Shown here: positions 7,488 to 16,799 of the stretch, piece by piece | Layout: each line of letters opens with the position of its first letter | How positions within the stretch are numbered: the stretch's first letter is position 1 | Assembly: GCA_036489395.1 (NCBI GenBank) | Contig: DASXFW010000010.1 | Coordinates: forward strand, 1-64,000 | Direction: 5' to 3' | From: JASHVB01 sp036489395 | GTDB taxonomy: Bacteria; Pseudomonadota; Alphaproteobacteria; Acetobacterales; Acetobacteraceae | DNA: 64,000 bases | Position numbers and translations under genes: made by a program | Notes under the pieces: model-generated | What the model saw: the letters and a program-made list of their open reading frames with translations, nothing else | What the model was told of the DNA's origin: nothing | The model's database searches: none

Positions 7488-8747
7488 ATGCACATCGAGA
7501 CCGAACCCACCCGGCATCTGCAACGCGCCGCCCACGCGGCCCGCGAAGCGTCGCACGTCCTCGCCCGCGCCGACGCGGCGCAGCGCAACCGTGGCCTGGC
7601 CGCGATGGCCGCGGCACTGCGCGCGCAGGCGCCGGCGATCCTCGCCGCCAATGCCGCCGATCTGGCCGACTATGCCGGCACCAACGCCTTCCGCGACCGC
7701 CTGACGCTGAACCAGGCGCGCGTCGAGGGCATGGCCAAGGGCCTGGAGGATGTCGCCGCGCTGCCCGATCCGCTCGGCCGCGTGCTGGCGGATTGGACCC
7801 GCCCCAACGGCCTCAACATCCAGCGCATCGCCACGCCGATCGGCGTGATCGGCATGATCTACGAAAGCCGGCCCAATGTCGGCGCCGACGCCTCCGGCCT
7901 GTGCCTGAAGTCCGGCAATGCGGTGATCCTGCGCGGCGGCTCCGACAGCACGCGCAGCGCGCAGGCGATCAACGCCGCGCTGGTCGCCGGCCTGCGCGAG
8001 GCCGCCCTGCCGGAGGCGGCGGTACAGGTCGCGCCCAACGCCGACCGCGCCTATGTCGCGGCGATGCTGTCCGCTGCCGGGCTGATCGATCTCATCATTC
8101 CGCGCGGCGGCAAGTCGCTGGTGGAGCGCGTGCAGCGCGAGGCACGCGTGCCGGTGCTGGCCCACGCCGAGGGCCTCTGCCACACCTACGTCCACGCCGC
8201 CGCCGACCCCGCCATGGCCCGCCGCATCGTCGCCAACGCGAAGATGCGCCGCACCGGCATCTGCGGTGCCACCGAGACTCTGCTGATCGACCGTGCCGTC
8301 GCCCCCGCGCTGCTGCCTGATATCGTCGCCGACCTGCGCGCGCTCGGCTGCGACTTCCGTGCGGATGCGGCCGCACGCGATATCGTGCCCGACCTGCCCG
8401 CCGCCAACGATCCGGATTTCGACACCGAGTGGCTGGACGCGATGCTCTCCGTTGCCGTGGTGGATGGCGTGGATGCGGCGCTTGCGCACATCGCGCGGCA
8501 CGGCAGCGAGCACACCGACGCCATCGTCACCGAAGACGCCTCGACGGCAGAGCATTTCCTGGCCAACCTCGATTCCGCCGTGGCGCTGTGGAACGCGTCC
8601 ACGCAGTTCTGCGACGGCGGGGAGTTCGGCTTCGGCGCGGAGATTGGCATTGCCACCGGCCGCATCCACGCACGCGGCCCGGTCGGGGTGGAGCAACTCA
8701 CCACCTACCGCTACGTGGTGCGCGGCAACGGACAGGTCCGTCCCTGA
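7488..8747 (+). CDS. proA: Glutamate-5-semialdehyde dehydrogenase
   Basis: ProA, 419 residues, reduces gamma-glutamyl phosphate to glutamate-5-semialdehyde with NADPH in proline synthesis. Seen are 'PIGVIGMIYESRPNVGADAS', 'CLKSGNAVILRGGSDS' and 'LIIPRGGKSLVERVQ', plus the active-site Cys region 'MRRTGICGATETLLID' and 'EFGFGAEIGIATGRIHARGP' near the end. Its TGA overlaps the most likely nadD start region, so proA, nadD and rsfS look like one operon, an arrangement known in alphaproteobacteria (there often as obg-proB-proA-nadD-rsfS). Confidence 0.97.
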   Translation: MHIETEPTRHLQRAAHAAREASHVLARADAAQRNRGLAAMAAALRAQAPAILAANAADLADYAGTNAFRDRLTLNQARVEGMAKGLEDVAALPDPLGRVLADWTRPNGLNIQRIATPIGVIGMIYESRPNVGADASGLCLKSGNAVILRGGSDSTRSAQAINAALVAGLREAALPEAAVQVAPNADRAYVAAMLSAAGLIDLIIPRGGKSLVERVQREARVPVLAHAEGLCHTYVHAAADPAMARRIVANAKMRRTGICGATETLLIDRAVAPALLPDIVADLRALGCDFRADAAARDIVPDLPAANDPDFDTEWLDAMLSVAVVDGVDAALAHIARHGSEHTDAIVTEDASTAEHFLANLDSAVALWNASTQFCDGGEFGFGAEIGIATGRIHARGPVGVEQLTTYRYVVRGNGQVRP

Positions 8748-9370
8748 ACGCGCCATCGAACGCGCCGCTGGTCGATCCGCTGCCCCGATTCGGCGACCGA
8801 CGCCACATTCGCGTCGGGTTGCTCGGCGGTTCGTTCAATCCAGCGCATGCCGGGCACCGCCACGTCGCCAACCTCGCGCGCAAGCGCCTGCGGCTGGATC
8901 AGATTTGGTTGCTGGTCTCGCCGGGCAACCCGCTGAAGCCGTCTCGCGGCATGGCGCCGTTCGCCGAACGGGTGCGCGGTGCGCGACGGATCAGCGACGG
9001 CCGACGCACCCTCGCCACCGGCATCGAGGCGGCACTCGGCACACGCTTCACCATCGACACGCTGCGCCAGCTTATGCGCCGCTTCCCGCGGGTGCGCTTC
9101 GTCTGGCTGATGGGCGCCGACATCCTGATCCAGATGCCGCAATGGCGGCGCTGGACGGAGATGCTTCACCGAATCGCCTTTGTCGTGCTGCCTCGCCCTG
9201 GCTACACACGCCGCGCGCTGGCCGGTGTCGCGGCGCGTCGCATGCGCCATGCGCGCAGGCCAGAGCATGCGGCGCCGACACTGCCAGGCAACGTGCCGGC
9301 CTGGGTCCTGCTGACCGCACCGTTGAAAGCCGTGTCCGCCACGGCAATCCGCCAAGGAGCCGTGCCATAG
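8744..9370 (+). CDS. nadD: Nicotinate-nucleotide adenylyltransferase
   Basis: NadD transfers AMP to nicotinate mononucleotide in NAD synthesis. The nucleotidyltransferase signature 'GLLGGSFNPAHAGHRHVA' carries the GxFNPxHxGH motif. 'LVSPGNPLK', 'VWLMGADILIQMPQW' and the C-terminal 'KAVSATAIRQGAVP' (ISSTxIR motif) complete the family pattern. The start is uncertain. No ATG is available. A CTG at 8744 overlapping the proA stop gives the full leader shown, while a TTG at 8819 would begin directly at the nucleotide-binding loop. It is followed by rsfS. Confidence 0.9.
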   Translation: MNAPSNAPLVDPLPRFGDRRHIRVGLLGGSFNPAHAGHRHVANLARKRLRLDQIWLLVSPGNPLKPSRGMAPFAERVRGARRISDGRRTLATGIEAALGTRFTIDTLRQLMRRFPRVRFVWLMGADILIQMPQWRRWTEMLHRIAFVVLPRPGYTRRALAGVAARRMRHARRPEHAAPTLPGNVPAWVLLTAPLKAVSATAIRQGAVP

Positions 9371-9411
9371 CCAAACCGTCGCCGCCCGCCTCGCCCGCCC
9401 GCCACAAGCCG

Positions 9412-9879
9412 GTGCCACGCAAGCGCGTCGCAAAGCCGACGCTGGCGGCCGACAAGACCCCCACCACGCTGCGCAAGAAGACGATTGCGGCAGGACCGAA
9501 GGCCGTCGCCCCGCGCGAGCGCCGGAAGGGGCCGGCGCCGTCGGCACTGGAGAAGTTGCAGGCCGTGATCGTCGGCAGCCTGGAGGACGACAAGGCGGAG
9601 AACGTCGTGACGCTGGACCTCGCCGGCAAGGCGACGTTCTGCGAGCGCATGGTGATCGCGACCGGCCTCGCGGACCGACAGATCGCCGCGATGGCCGAGC
9701 ACCTCGCAGAAAAGCTGCACAAGGCGGGCCTGAAGCGCGTGCAGGTGGAGGGCGCGAACGGTGCCGACTGGGTGCTGATCGACGCCGGCGACATCATCGT
9801 ACACTTGTTCAAGCCGGAGGCGCGGTCACTATACGCACTGGAAAAGATGTGGGGCGCCGAGCTGGACGAGGCGGGATAG
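9412..9879 (+). CDS. rsfS: Ribosomal silencing factor RsfS
   Basis: RsfS (RsfA/DUF143) binds ribosomal protein L14 and blocks subunit joining. The domain lies in the last 105 residues: 'AENVVTLDLAGKATFCERMV', 'ATGLADRQIAAMAEHLAEKL' and 'EGANGADWVLIDAGDIIVHL', then 'LYALEKMWG'. It is preceded by a basic, Ala/Pro/Lys-rich linker. The start chosen is the GTG at 9412. The frame is open to just after the nadD stop, where no standard start exists, so the basic leader may be longer. It is the last gene of the proA-nadD-rsfS run. Confidence 0.9.
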   Translation: MPRKRVAKPTLAADKTPTTLRKKTIAAGPKAVAPRERRKGPAPSALEKLQAVIVGSLEDDKAENVVTLDLAGKATFCERMVIATGLADRQIAAMAEHLAEKLHKAGLKRVQVEGANGADWVLIDAGDIIVHLFKPEARSLYALEKMWGAELDEAG

Positions 9880-10104
9880 GTGCGTGCCCTCCTTGCATGG
9901 CAGGGCACGCAGCTTCCTCAGTGTGAGTCGCCCTACCGACCGACCCCGGGTGGAAATCGATCGACGCTCAGCCGCGATGTCACCGGCACTCGGCCCAGCT
10001 CTCAGCCGCGGGAATGTCGCTCGAGGGCGAGGTGACAGGACCACGAAGCCAGCGGCAATCAGGCTGCGCCCTGACGGCAAGACTCCAGTTCGGGCGGCAA
10101 CACC

Positions 10105-11019
10105 CTATGTCGCGTCCCAGTTGAACACTTCGCCGGAACGGTCCAGTGGCATGAACGCCGCCTTCAGGGCGGGGATCGCTTGCTCCGCGATCGTTTCCGG
10201 CGTCCAGCCATCGGCGCGGGAAACGATGCGGATCGGCCGCGGCGACGAGAAAAGGATGACTTCGTTCATCCGGGTGCCGAACACCTGGCCGGTGACGCCC
10301 TTCGCCGCGTCGGACGAAAGATACACCGCCATCGGCGCGTTCTTGTCCGGCGTCATCTGCTGAATCTTCGCCAGTCGCGCCTGCTGTTCCGGCGTCGTCG
10401 CAGGGATCGAGCTGGTCATGCGGCTCCACGCAAACGGCGCGATGCAGTTCGACCGCACGTTGTAGCGCTGCATGTCCAGCGCGATCGACTTCGACAGCGC
10501 GGTGATGCCCAGCTTCGCCGCCGAGTAGTTCGCCTGGCCGAAATTGCCGATCAGTCCCGACGTGCTGCTGATGTGCACATAGGTGCCGCTTTCCTGCTTG
10601 CGGTAGTGCTCGGCCGCGGCGCGTGACACGAAGAAGCTGCCGTTCAGGTGCACCCCGATAACCGACAGCCAGTCGTCCTCGGTCATCTTATGAAAGATCA
10701 CGTCGCGCAGGATGCCGGCGTTGTTCACCACGGCGTCGATGCGGCCGAAATGATCCAGCGCTGCCTGGATGATCTTCTGTGCACTGCCCCACGCCGCGAC
10801 GGACTCCGTGCAAATTTCTGCCGCGCCGCCCTTCTGTTCAATGAGCTGCTTGGTCTGCTGCGCCGGCGTGGCGGAGGCGCCTTCGCCACCGAGCGAGGCG
10901 CCGATGTCGGCGACGATCACTTTCGCACCGGCGCCCGCCATCATGATCGCGATCTCGCGCCCGATGCCGCCGCCCGCGCCGGTGACGACCGCCACCTTGC
11001 CTTCCATCATGCCCGGCAT
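10105..11019 (-). CDS. Short-chain dehydrogenase/reductase
   Basis: Classical-type SDR of 304 residues, NAD(P)-dependent. 'VAVVTGAGGGIGREIAIMMA' is the Rossmann Gly motif, 'VVNNAGILRD' the NNAG motif, and 'HISSTSGLIGNFGQANYSAA' supplies the catalytic Ser and Tyr, followed by K. The long C-terminal extension and overall shape resemble the (3R)-hydroxyacyl-CoA dehydrogenase part of peroxisomal multifunctional enzyme type 2 homologues, so a role in acyl-CoA metabolism is plausible (inference). Intergenic 9880-10104 on its 3' side shows nothing supportable. Confidence 0.9.
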   Translation of the reverse strand: MPGMMEGKVAVVTGAGGGIGREIAIMMAGAGAKVIVADIGASLGGEGASATPAQQTKQLIEQKGGAAEICTESVAAWGSAQKIIQAALDHFGRIDAVVNNAGILRDVIFHKMTEDDWLSVIGVHLNGSFFVSRAAAEHYRKQESGTYVHISSTSGLIGNFGQANYSAAKLGITALSKSIALDMQRYNVRSNCIAPFAWSRMTSSIPATTPEQQARLAKIQQMTPDKNAPMAVYLSSDAAKGVTGQVFGTRMNEVILFSSPRPIRIVSRADGWTPETIAEQAIPALKAAFMPLDRSGEVFNWDAT

Positions 11020-11238
11020 GAATGCCCTCCGTTGGGTTTTGCTACCGGTGGGTATTAGGGCGTGACGACGGGTTTGTGAACCCGGGGATCATAAACGGTT
11101 GGTAGGCGGAACATTGATCTGCTCGGTGGTAAGGCTGACCGGTCAAGGGCGGACCTGCCGTGGTCGATCTGGACTCGCATCACATCCCCCGCGACGCTGT
11201 CGGCAACAAGATCGAACCTCCCGAAAGCCCCACCTCTC

Positions 11239-12522
11239 GTGCCAGGTCTTCCTCTCCCGCCCAGCCTCTATGCCGACGCGGCCCGTCCGCTTGCGGACAC
11301 GCCGCCGCTGGATGGCGACCGAACCGTGTCCGTCGCGGTGATCGGCGGCGGCTTCACTGGCCTCTCCGCCGCGTTGCACCTCGCACAGCAAGGCGTGGAT
11401 GTCGCTGTGCTGGAGGCGCACCAGCCCGGCTGGGGTGCATCCGGGCGTAACGGCGGACAGGTGAACCCCGGGCTGAAGCACGAACCTGACCGGGTGGAAC
11501 GGGACTTCGGCTCCGACCTCGGCAGCCGCATGGTCGCGCTGTCGGGCAACGCGCCGAACGTCGTGTTCCAACTGATCGAGCAGTACCAGATAGATTGCCA
11601 GGCGCTGCAATCCGGCACCCTGCGCGCCGCTGTGCACGCACGCGACGCCGCCGGCATCCGTGCCACTGCCGCGCAATGGGCGCGCCGGGCGGCACCCGTC
11701 GCGCTGCTGGAATGTGACGATACGCGGCAGACAACGGGGACGGCGCATTATGAGTGCGCGCTGCTGGATCGGCGCGGCGGACAGGTGAACCCGCTAGGCT
11801 ATGCGCGCGGTCTGGCGTGGGCGGCGATGCTGGCTGGTGCCGCGGTGCACTGCGGCACGCCGGCGCTGCACGTGCAACGCAGCGGCGCGCGCTGGCACGT
11901 GCAGACGCCAACCGGAACGGTGCGCGCAGAGAAGCTGGTGCTGGCAACCAACGGCTATACGGACGATCTGTGGTCCGGCCTGCGGCGCAGCATAGTGCCT
12001 GTGTATAGCGCGATCGTTGCGTCGGAGCCGCTGCCCGATGCGGTCGCGCGCAGCATCATGCCGGCACGGTCGGTCCTGTATGAGATGGGCCGCGTCACCG
12101 TCTATTATCGCATCGACCAGGACAACCGCCTGCTGATGGGCGGCCGCAGCGTGCAGCGCGATGTCAGTGAGCCTGACGAACTCCGCTACCTCATCGACTA
12201 CGCGATCCGGCTGTGGCCGGCGCTGCGCGAAACCAGATGGATGCACGCGTGGAGCGGCCAGCTCGCGGTCACGTCGGATCACTATCCGCACGTCCACGAA
12301 CCGGCCGAGGACGTTCTGGTCTGCCTCGGCTACAATGGCCGCGGCGTCGCCATGAGCACGGCAATGGGTCCGCAACTCGCCCGCCGCATCGTCGGCGGAC
12401 ACCGCGCCGAGATCGACATGCCAATCACCACCATGCGCGAAATCCCGTTCCACGCTTTGTGGCGTTCCGCGGTCAGCGCGCGCATGATCCATGGCCGCAT
12501 CAGGGACTGGATCGGGCTGTAA
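11239..12522 (+). CDS. FAD-dependent amine/amino-acid oxidoreductase
   Basis: DAO-family flavoprotein of 427 residues. The N-terminal dinucleotide-binding motif is 'VAVIGGGFTGLSAALHLAQQ', followed by 'VAVLEAHQPGWGASGRNGGQ', typical of PuuB/OrdL-like gamma-glutamylputrescine or amino-acid oxidases. 'EKLVLATNGYTDDLW' and the C-terminal FAD-contact segment 'CLGYNGRGVAMSTAMGPQLA' fit the family. The start is a GTG (11239). Substrate unknown. The lactonase gene begins 13 bp after its stop, so the two are probably co-transcribed. Confidence 0.88.
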   Translation: MPGLPLPPSLYADAARPLADTPPLDGDRTVSVAVIGGGFTGLSAALHLAQQGVDVAVLEAHQPGWGASGRNGGQVNPGLKHEPDRVERDFGSDLGSRMVALSGNAPNVVFQLIEQYQIDCQALQSGTLRAAVHARDAAGIRATAAQWARRAAPVALLECDDTRQTTGTAHYECALLDRRGGQVNPLGYARGLAWAAMLAGAAVHCGTPALHVQRSGARWHVQTPTGTVRAEKLVLATNGYTDDLWSGLRRSIVPVYSAIVASEPLPDAVARSIMPARSVLYEMGRVTVYYRIDQDNRLLMGGRSVQRDVSEPDELRYLIDYAIRLWPALRETRWMHAWSGQLAVTSDHYPHVHEPAEDVLVCLGYNGRGVAMSTAMGPQLARRIVGGHRAEIDMPITTMREIPFHALWRSAVSARMIHGRIRDWIGL

Positions 12523-12535
12523 GGGGGAGAAACGC

Positions 12536-13588
12536 ATGTTCGCTTACGTTGGCGGCTATACAACGTCGGACCGCGACGGCCGCGGCGACGGCATCCACGT
12601 CTATCGCATCGATTCAGCCGGCACCTGGCACCACATCCAACACGTGGACGGCCTTGCCAATCCATCGCTCTTCACAGTGCGCGCCGACCATCGCGTACTG
12701 TTCGCGGTCCACGGCGGGCGCGACCACATCAGCTCCTTCCGCATCGACCCTTCCTCCGGCCATCTCACGTTGCTCAGCCAGATGCCGTGCCGCGGCAACA
12801 ACCCGGTGGACACGGCGCTGGACAGCAACGCGCGGCATCTGGTGATTGCGAATTACAGCAGCGGCGCCGTTGCCGTCATGCCGCTGGAGCCGGACGGCCG
12901 CCTGCTGCCGGTGCACCGGCTTTATGAATTGCCGGGCAAGCCGGGTCCCGATCCGGTGCAGCAGACCGCCTCGCATCCGCATGCGGTCATCTTCGATCCA
13001 AGCCACCGCTTTGTCATCGTCCCGGACAAGGGCTTCGACTGCACTTTCGTGTTTCGCTTCGACGCCACCACCAGCCGCATCGAGCCGACCGCCCAGGGCT
13101 GCATCGCCGCGCGCCCTGGTGCGGCGCCCCGGCACTGCGTCTTCCATCCGTCGCAGCCAATCCTCTACGTCAACAACGAACTTGATTCGACCGTCACCGT
13201 GTTCCGCTGGGACAGCACGACCGGCGCGCTGACCGAGGCACAGGTCGCCGGCACACTTCCGCAAGGCCACACCGGCAAGAACACCACAGCAGAGATCGCC
13301 GTCGCACCGGACGGCCGGTTCCTCTACATATCGAACCGTGGCCACGACAGCATCGCCCGGTTCGCGATCGCCGGCGACGGGCGCCTGAGCTTCCTCGGCA
13401 CCACCCCCACCGGCGGCAAGCGCCCGCGCTTCTTCACGCTCGATCTGGCGGGCGATTCGCTGTTCGTTGCGAACCAGGAGAGCGACAACATCGTCGAGTT
13501 TCGCGTGAACAAGGACAACGGCGGGATCACGCCAACCGGGCAGACCATCAGCGTCGGCAGTCCATCGGCGATCAGCTTCGTCCCGTGA
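12536..13588 (+). CDS. Lactonase family (6-phosphogluconolactonase-like) beta-propeller
   Basis: Seven-bladed beta-propeller of the YbhE/Pgl lactonase family, 350 residues. Seen are 'FAYVGGYTTSDRDGRGDGIH' at the start, 'DHISSFRIDPSSGHLTLLSQ', 'ASHPHAVIFDPSHRFVIVPD' and 'NTTAEIAVAPDGRFLYISNR' (the conserved HPN-like and SNR segments). The family hydrolyses sugar lactones such as 6-phosphogluconolactone. The ATG at 12536 has a strong 'aggggga' site and lies just after the oxidoreductase stop. Whether the lactone comes from the neighbouring oxidase is open. Confidence 0.88.
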   Translation: MFAYVGGYTTSDRDGRGDGIHVYRIDSAGTWHHIQHVDGLANPSLFTVRADHRVLFAVHGGRDHISSFRIDPSSGHLTLLSQMPCRGNNPVDTALDSNARHLVIANYSSGAVAVMPLEPDGRLLPVHRLYELPGKPGPDPVQQTASHPHAVIFDPSHRFVIVPDKGFDCTFVFRFDATTSRIEPTAQGCIAARPGAAPRHCVFHPSQPILYVNNELDSTVTVFRWDSTTGALTEAQVAGTLPQGHTGKNTTAEIAVAPDGRFLYISNRGHDSIARFAIAGDGRLSFLGTTPTGGKRPRFFTLDLAGDSLFVANQESDNIVEFRVNKDNGGITPTGQTISVGSPSAISFVP

Positions 13589-13594
13589 CCGTTG

Positions 13595-13775
13595 CTCCCC
13601 TGTCATTGCGGCTCGGCCACCGGCCGGCGGGCCGACCCGCGACTGGATGAAACGGCGTCGACGGCCTGACGTAGGCCCCCCCTCCCCTTGAGGGAGGGGT
13701 TGGGGGAGGGGTGCGTACATCCGCGGTCGGTGGCTGTACGCACCCCTCCCTCAAGGGGAGGGGGGAACCTTGTTT
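13595..13775. repeat. Composite palindromic repeat (families A' and B)
   Basis: A partial 'gtcattgcg' unit is followed by 'cggcgtcgacggcctgac' and then a long inverted pair, 'ctccccttgagggagggg' to 'cccctccctcaaggggag', around a loop containing 'gtgcgtac'. The same order recurs at 38600-38777, so the composite moves or is copied as a unit. Confidence 0.9.
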
Positions 13776-13782
13776 CTTGTTA

Positions 13783-13862
13783 GGCCGCCTGGCCGAAGCA
13801 ATCCCGTTCGTGACGAACTGCCTGCGGCTCGTCACGAACGGGATTGCTTCGGCCAGGCGGCC
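13783..13862. repeat. Perfect 34-bp inverted repeat (family A)
   Basis: Arms 13783-13816 and 13829-13862 are perfect inverted copies that include 'ggccgaagcaatcccgttcg', separated by 12 bp. It directly abuts the composite repeat and ends in 'ctcgcaatgacag'. The rest of the gap to 13972 holds no gene. Confidence 0.93.
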
Positions 13863-13972
13863 TCGCAATGACAGAGGGGGGGCCAGTTTCTTGTTACGAG
13901 CGCAGCGAGGAGGCGATCCCGGTCGAGCCTGTGTTTTGACCAGTGCCTGCTATTGCGGCGGGCGGGTCGTGC

Positions 13973-15307
13973 TCATCGATTTCCCCCTCGGTAGCTGATC
14001 CGCCAGATCGTGCCGTTGCCGTCCTCGCTGACCAGCAGCGAGCCGTCATGCGCCACGGCAACGCCGACGGGCCGCCCCCACACCGCCTCATCCGACACGA
14101 CAAAGCCCGTGAGGAAGTCTGCGTATTCGCCGGTCGGTTTGCCGTCGCGGAATAACAGCCGCACCACCTTGTAGCCGGTGCGCTGCGCTCGATTCCACGA
14201 ACCGTGCAGCGTCACGAACGCGTCGCCGCGGTACTCGGCGGGGAATTGCGTCGCGTTGTAGAACGCGATGCCGAGCGGTGCGGAATGCGGCTGGATCAGC
14301 ACATCCGGCACCGTCGCCTGGCCGGCCAGTCCCGGTGGCGCGTCATGCAGCCGAGAATCCGGATGATCGCCGATGTAGAACCAGGGCCAGCCATAGAACG
14401 CGCCCGGACGGACGGATGTCGCATAGTCGGGCGGCAAATTGTCGCCCATCCCGTCTCGTTCATTCACTACGCACCACAACGCACCGTCCGGTGCGAAAGC
14501 CTCGGACACGCAGTTGCGCAAGCCCGCGGCGAACACGTGTTCTTGCTGCCCCTGCGGATCGAATTGCAGCACATCGGCGCGGCCTGCTTCGTCGCCCCAT
14601 GCCGCGCCAGGTCCATGTGCGGCAAACCAGGCGCGTGCTGCGTCCGGAGCCTTCTCTGGCATTTCGGCTCCGGTATTCGTCGCCGACCCGATCGAAACGA
14701 ACATCGTCCGGCCGTCGCCAGAAAAGATAACGTCGCGCGTCCAGTGCCCGCCGGTGGGCAGATGCGGCACGATCGCCTGCGCCGGCCCGCGCGCATGCAG
14801 GTCGCCGGACGCATAAGGATAACGGACGATGCGGTCGGTCTCCGCGACGTACACAAACCGCGGGGTTGGTCCCGGCGGCCAGAAGGCAATGCCGAACGGG
14901 TGCGACAATCCACTGGCGAACACGCCGCTGTCGGTCGGATGTGCGGCACCGTCGGGCATGCGGAACACGCGGATGCGGCCGGCACCGCTCTCGGCCAGGA
15001 ACATGTCGCCGTTCGGCGCCATGCGCAGCGTGCGCGGCCTGTTGAGGCCGGACGCAAACAAATCGACGGCGAAGCCACGCGGTACATGCAATGTTGCACC
15101 TGCCGGCCGGGCGACGATCGACGACGTTTGTGCCGCGGAATGCGTGGCAAACGGTTGCGGCATGGACTGCGGCGTGATGTGCCGCACAACGCCCGGTCCG
15201 TCGCTGCGCCAGTCGCCATACGCGGCCGCGCCAACCCGAACCTGGTCCGCGTGCGCGGAACCGACCAACGTCAGCAGCAGCAATGCCGCGGTGCAGTGCG
15301 GTTTCAT
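13973..15307 (-). CDS. Secreted PQQ-dependent sorbosone-dehydrogenase-like protein
   Basis: A 444-residue protein of the soluble glucose/sorbosone dehydrogenase (GSDH) beta-propeller family. A signal peptide is evident (MKPHCTAALLLLTLVGSAHA, cleavage after AHA). The propeller contains 'LNRPRTLRMAPNGDMFLAES', 'GGHWTRDVIFSGDGRTMFVS', 'NCVSEAFAPDGALWCVVNER' and 'TLHGSWNRAQRTGYKVVRL', the last the usual quinone/Ca-site neighbourhood. It is predicted to be periplasmic, oxidising a sugar aldehyde with PQQ. Cofactor use is inferred from the family. The ATG at 15307 is the clear start. Confidence 0.9.
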   Translation of the reverse strand: MKPHCTAALLLLTLVGSAHADQVRVGAAAYGDWRSDGPGVVRHITPQSMPQPFATHSAAQTSSIVARPAGATLHVPRGFAVDLFASGLNRPRTLRMAPNGDMFLAESGAGRIRVFRMPDGAAHPTDSGVFASGLSHPFGIAFWPPGPTPRFVYVAETDRIVRYPYASGDLHARGPAQAIVPHLPTGGHWTRDVIFSGDGRTMFVSIGSATNTGAEMPEKAPDAARAWFAAHGPGAAWGDEAGRADVLQFDPQGQQEHVFAAGLRNCVSEAFAPDGALWCVVNERDGMGDNLPPDYATSVRPGAFYGWPWFYIGDHPDSRLHDAPPGLAGQATVPDVLIQPHSAPLGIAFYNATQFPAEYRGDAFVTLHGSWNRAQRTGYKVVRLLFRDGKPTGEYADFLTGFVVSDEAVWGRPVGVAVAHDGSLLVSEDGNGTIWRISYRGGNR

Positions 15308-15366
15308 GCGCGCAGCATACCCACGGCCGCGACGCGTGCGTCTCACCAGCGCGCGACCGGTATTGC

Positions 15367-16716
15367 TTAGAACGCGATCTCTCGTGCCGCGTCGGCATAA
15401 CCGATGCGCCGATGTGGCGGCACGGGATGCCGCCCGGCGACGCGCTCCAGCAGCATCCGCGCGTCGTCGTGCAGATCGGCCATGACCGCCGCATCCAGAT
15501 AGACTTGCTCCAGCACGTCCTGTTGCGCGTGACTGCCGCCAAGCTGGTGCATCGTGCCTAGCACCGGACGCATCAGCGTCACGGCGCGCGCATAGTGGCG
15601 GCCCGCATGGGCCAGTACCGCCTCGGTCACCGGCAGTGCTATGTCGCCGACCAGCTTCGGCAGCGTGCCGGGCCCCTGCGCGAAATCGCGCATCGCGGCC
15701 AGCATGCGCTGCGACGCAGCGTCGCGGCCGTCGGCGGCAAGCGCCATCATCCAGTGCGGCAGTGTGAAGACCGACAGGCAGTCGCCGATCCGCGCTTCCG
15801 CCTTGTCGGCCAGCTCGGTCCAGCGGTCGCCGACATCCACGCCGTGCCGCTGCAGCCGCCACAGCATGGAGGCCGCGTTCTGCACGTCGATGTATAGATC
15901 CGGCTGTGCTTCCACCAACGGCGATCGCAGGTTGCGGAACTGTGCATCGTACAGCTCCAGCACCGCATCATGCTCGTGGCGTTCCAGCCGGAACATCGCG
16001 GCATGCCACCACAGATGGTGGCGCAAATTGTTGCTGCCTTCCCAATGCGGGACCAGCGGCTCCAGCCACGCCAGGCCTTCGCCGCGGCGGCCTTGCATTT
16101 CCATCACATGCGCCACGCCGTGCGCGGACCACAGGTCGGTCGGATCGCGCTCGATCGCCGCACGCCCGGCTTGCTCTGCCTCTGTGTAGTGGCCGGATTC
16201 CTCGTTGGCGAAGCACAGGCAGCCGAGGATCGCGTTGTAGCAAGGCAGATCGTCGTTCCAGTACGGCAGCACGCCATCCACCGAGGCCAGCATCGTCCCC
16301 GGGCGGCCGAGCCAGAAGTTCACAAAATGCGCCAGCCGGAACGCGACGATGTCGCGCGGGTGGTCATCGACGATCTGTTGCCAGATCGCCGCGGCGCGGT
16401 CCGGTTCGTTGCCGATCCACGCATTCAGTGCGGCGAGGTGCGCATGCTCGCGCGGGGTCGCGCCGGTCATGCAGAGCGCGGCGGTGTCGGCGGCCTCGCG
16501 CGCCATCGGCACCAGCGTCTGCTTGTAGCCGAGCATGGCGAAATAGCCCTTCAGCACGTGCGCCAGGCCGAATTCCGGATCGGCCTGCAACAGCGCGGCT
16601 AGGCGCTGGCCTCCGTCGTTGCGGTAAGTGACGTAGCCGGCCACGGCGTGGTCGAATGCCGCCGCCGCGGAAGCCGATTGGGTGCTGAGCGGCAAGCCGA
16701 GCGCGTCGTTGTGCAT
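15367..16716 (-). CDS. Tetratricopeptide repeat protein
   Basis: Cytoplasmic TPR protein of 449 residues starting MHNDALGLPLSTQSASAAAA. Helical hairpins are evident: 'EFGLAHVLKGYFAMLGYK', 'REHAHLAALNAWIGNEPDRA', 'WSAHGVAHVMEMQGRRGEGL' and 'LPHWMMALAADGRDAASQRM'. The arrangement matches a conserved single-gene family annotated only as TPR protein, with no known partner. The reading frame is open far upstream because an RTX-like remnant happens to be in frame. The ATG at 16716 is preferred. Confidence 0.85.
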   Translation of the reverse strand: MHNDALGLPLSTQSASAAAAFDHAVAGYVTYRNDGGQRLAALLQADPEFGLAHVLKGYFAMLGYKQTLVPMAREAADTAALCMTGATPREHAHLAALNAWIGNEPDRAAAIWQQIVDDHPRDIVAFRLAHFVNFWLGRPGTMLASVDGVLPYWNDDLPCYNAILGCLCFANEESGHYTEAEQAGRAAIERDPTDLWSAHGVAHVMEMQGRRGEGLAWLEPLVPHWEGSNNLRHHLWWHAAMFRLERHEHDAVLELYDAQFRNLRSPLVEAQPDLYIDVQNAASMLWRLQRHGVDVGDRWTELADKAEARIGDCLSVFTLPHWMMALAADGRDAASQRMLAAMRDFAQGPGTLPKLVGDIALPVTEAVLAHAGRHYARAVTLMRPVLGTMHQLGGSHAQQDVLEQVYLDAAVMADLHDDARMLLERVAGRHPVPPHRRIGYADAAREIAF

Positions 16717-16799
16717 CTGGACGTCTCCGTCGATCGGGCGGCCATGATGGCACATCGGGCTGGAAAGTACGCAGCCCCGCGGAAAAACCGACGGATCAG

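Noticed and set aside
9880..10104. Plus-strand frames after rsfS
   Set aside because: They run antisense to the SDR gene's 3' part with no start signal.
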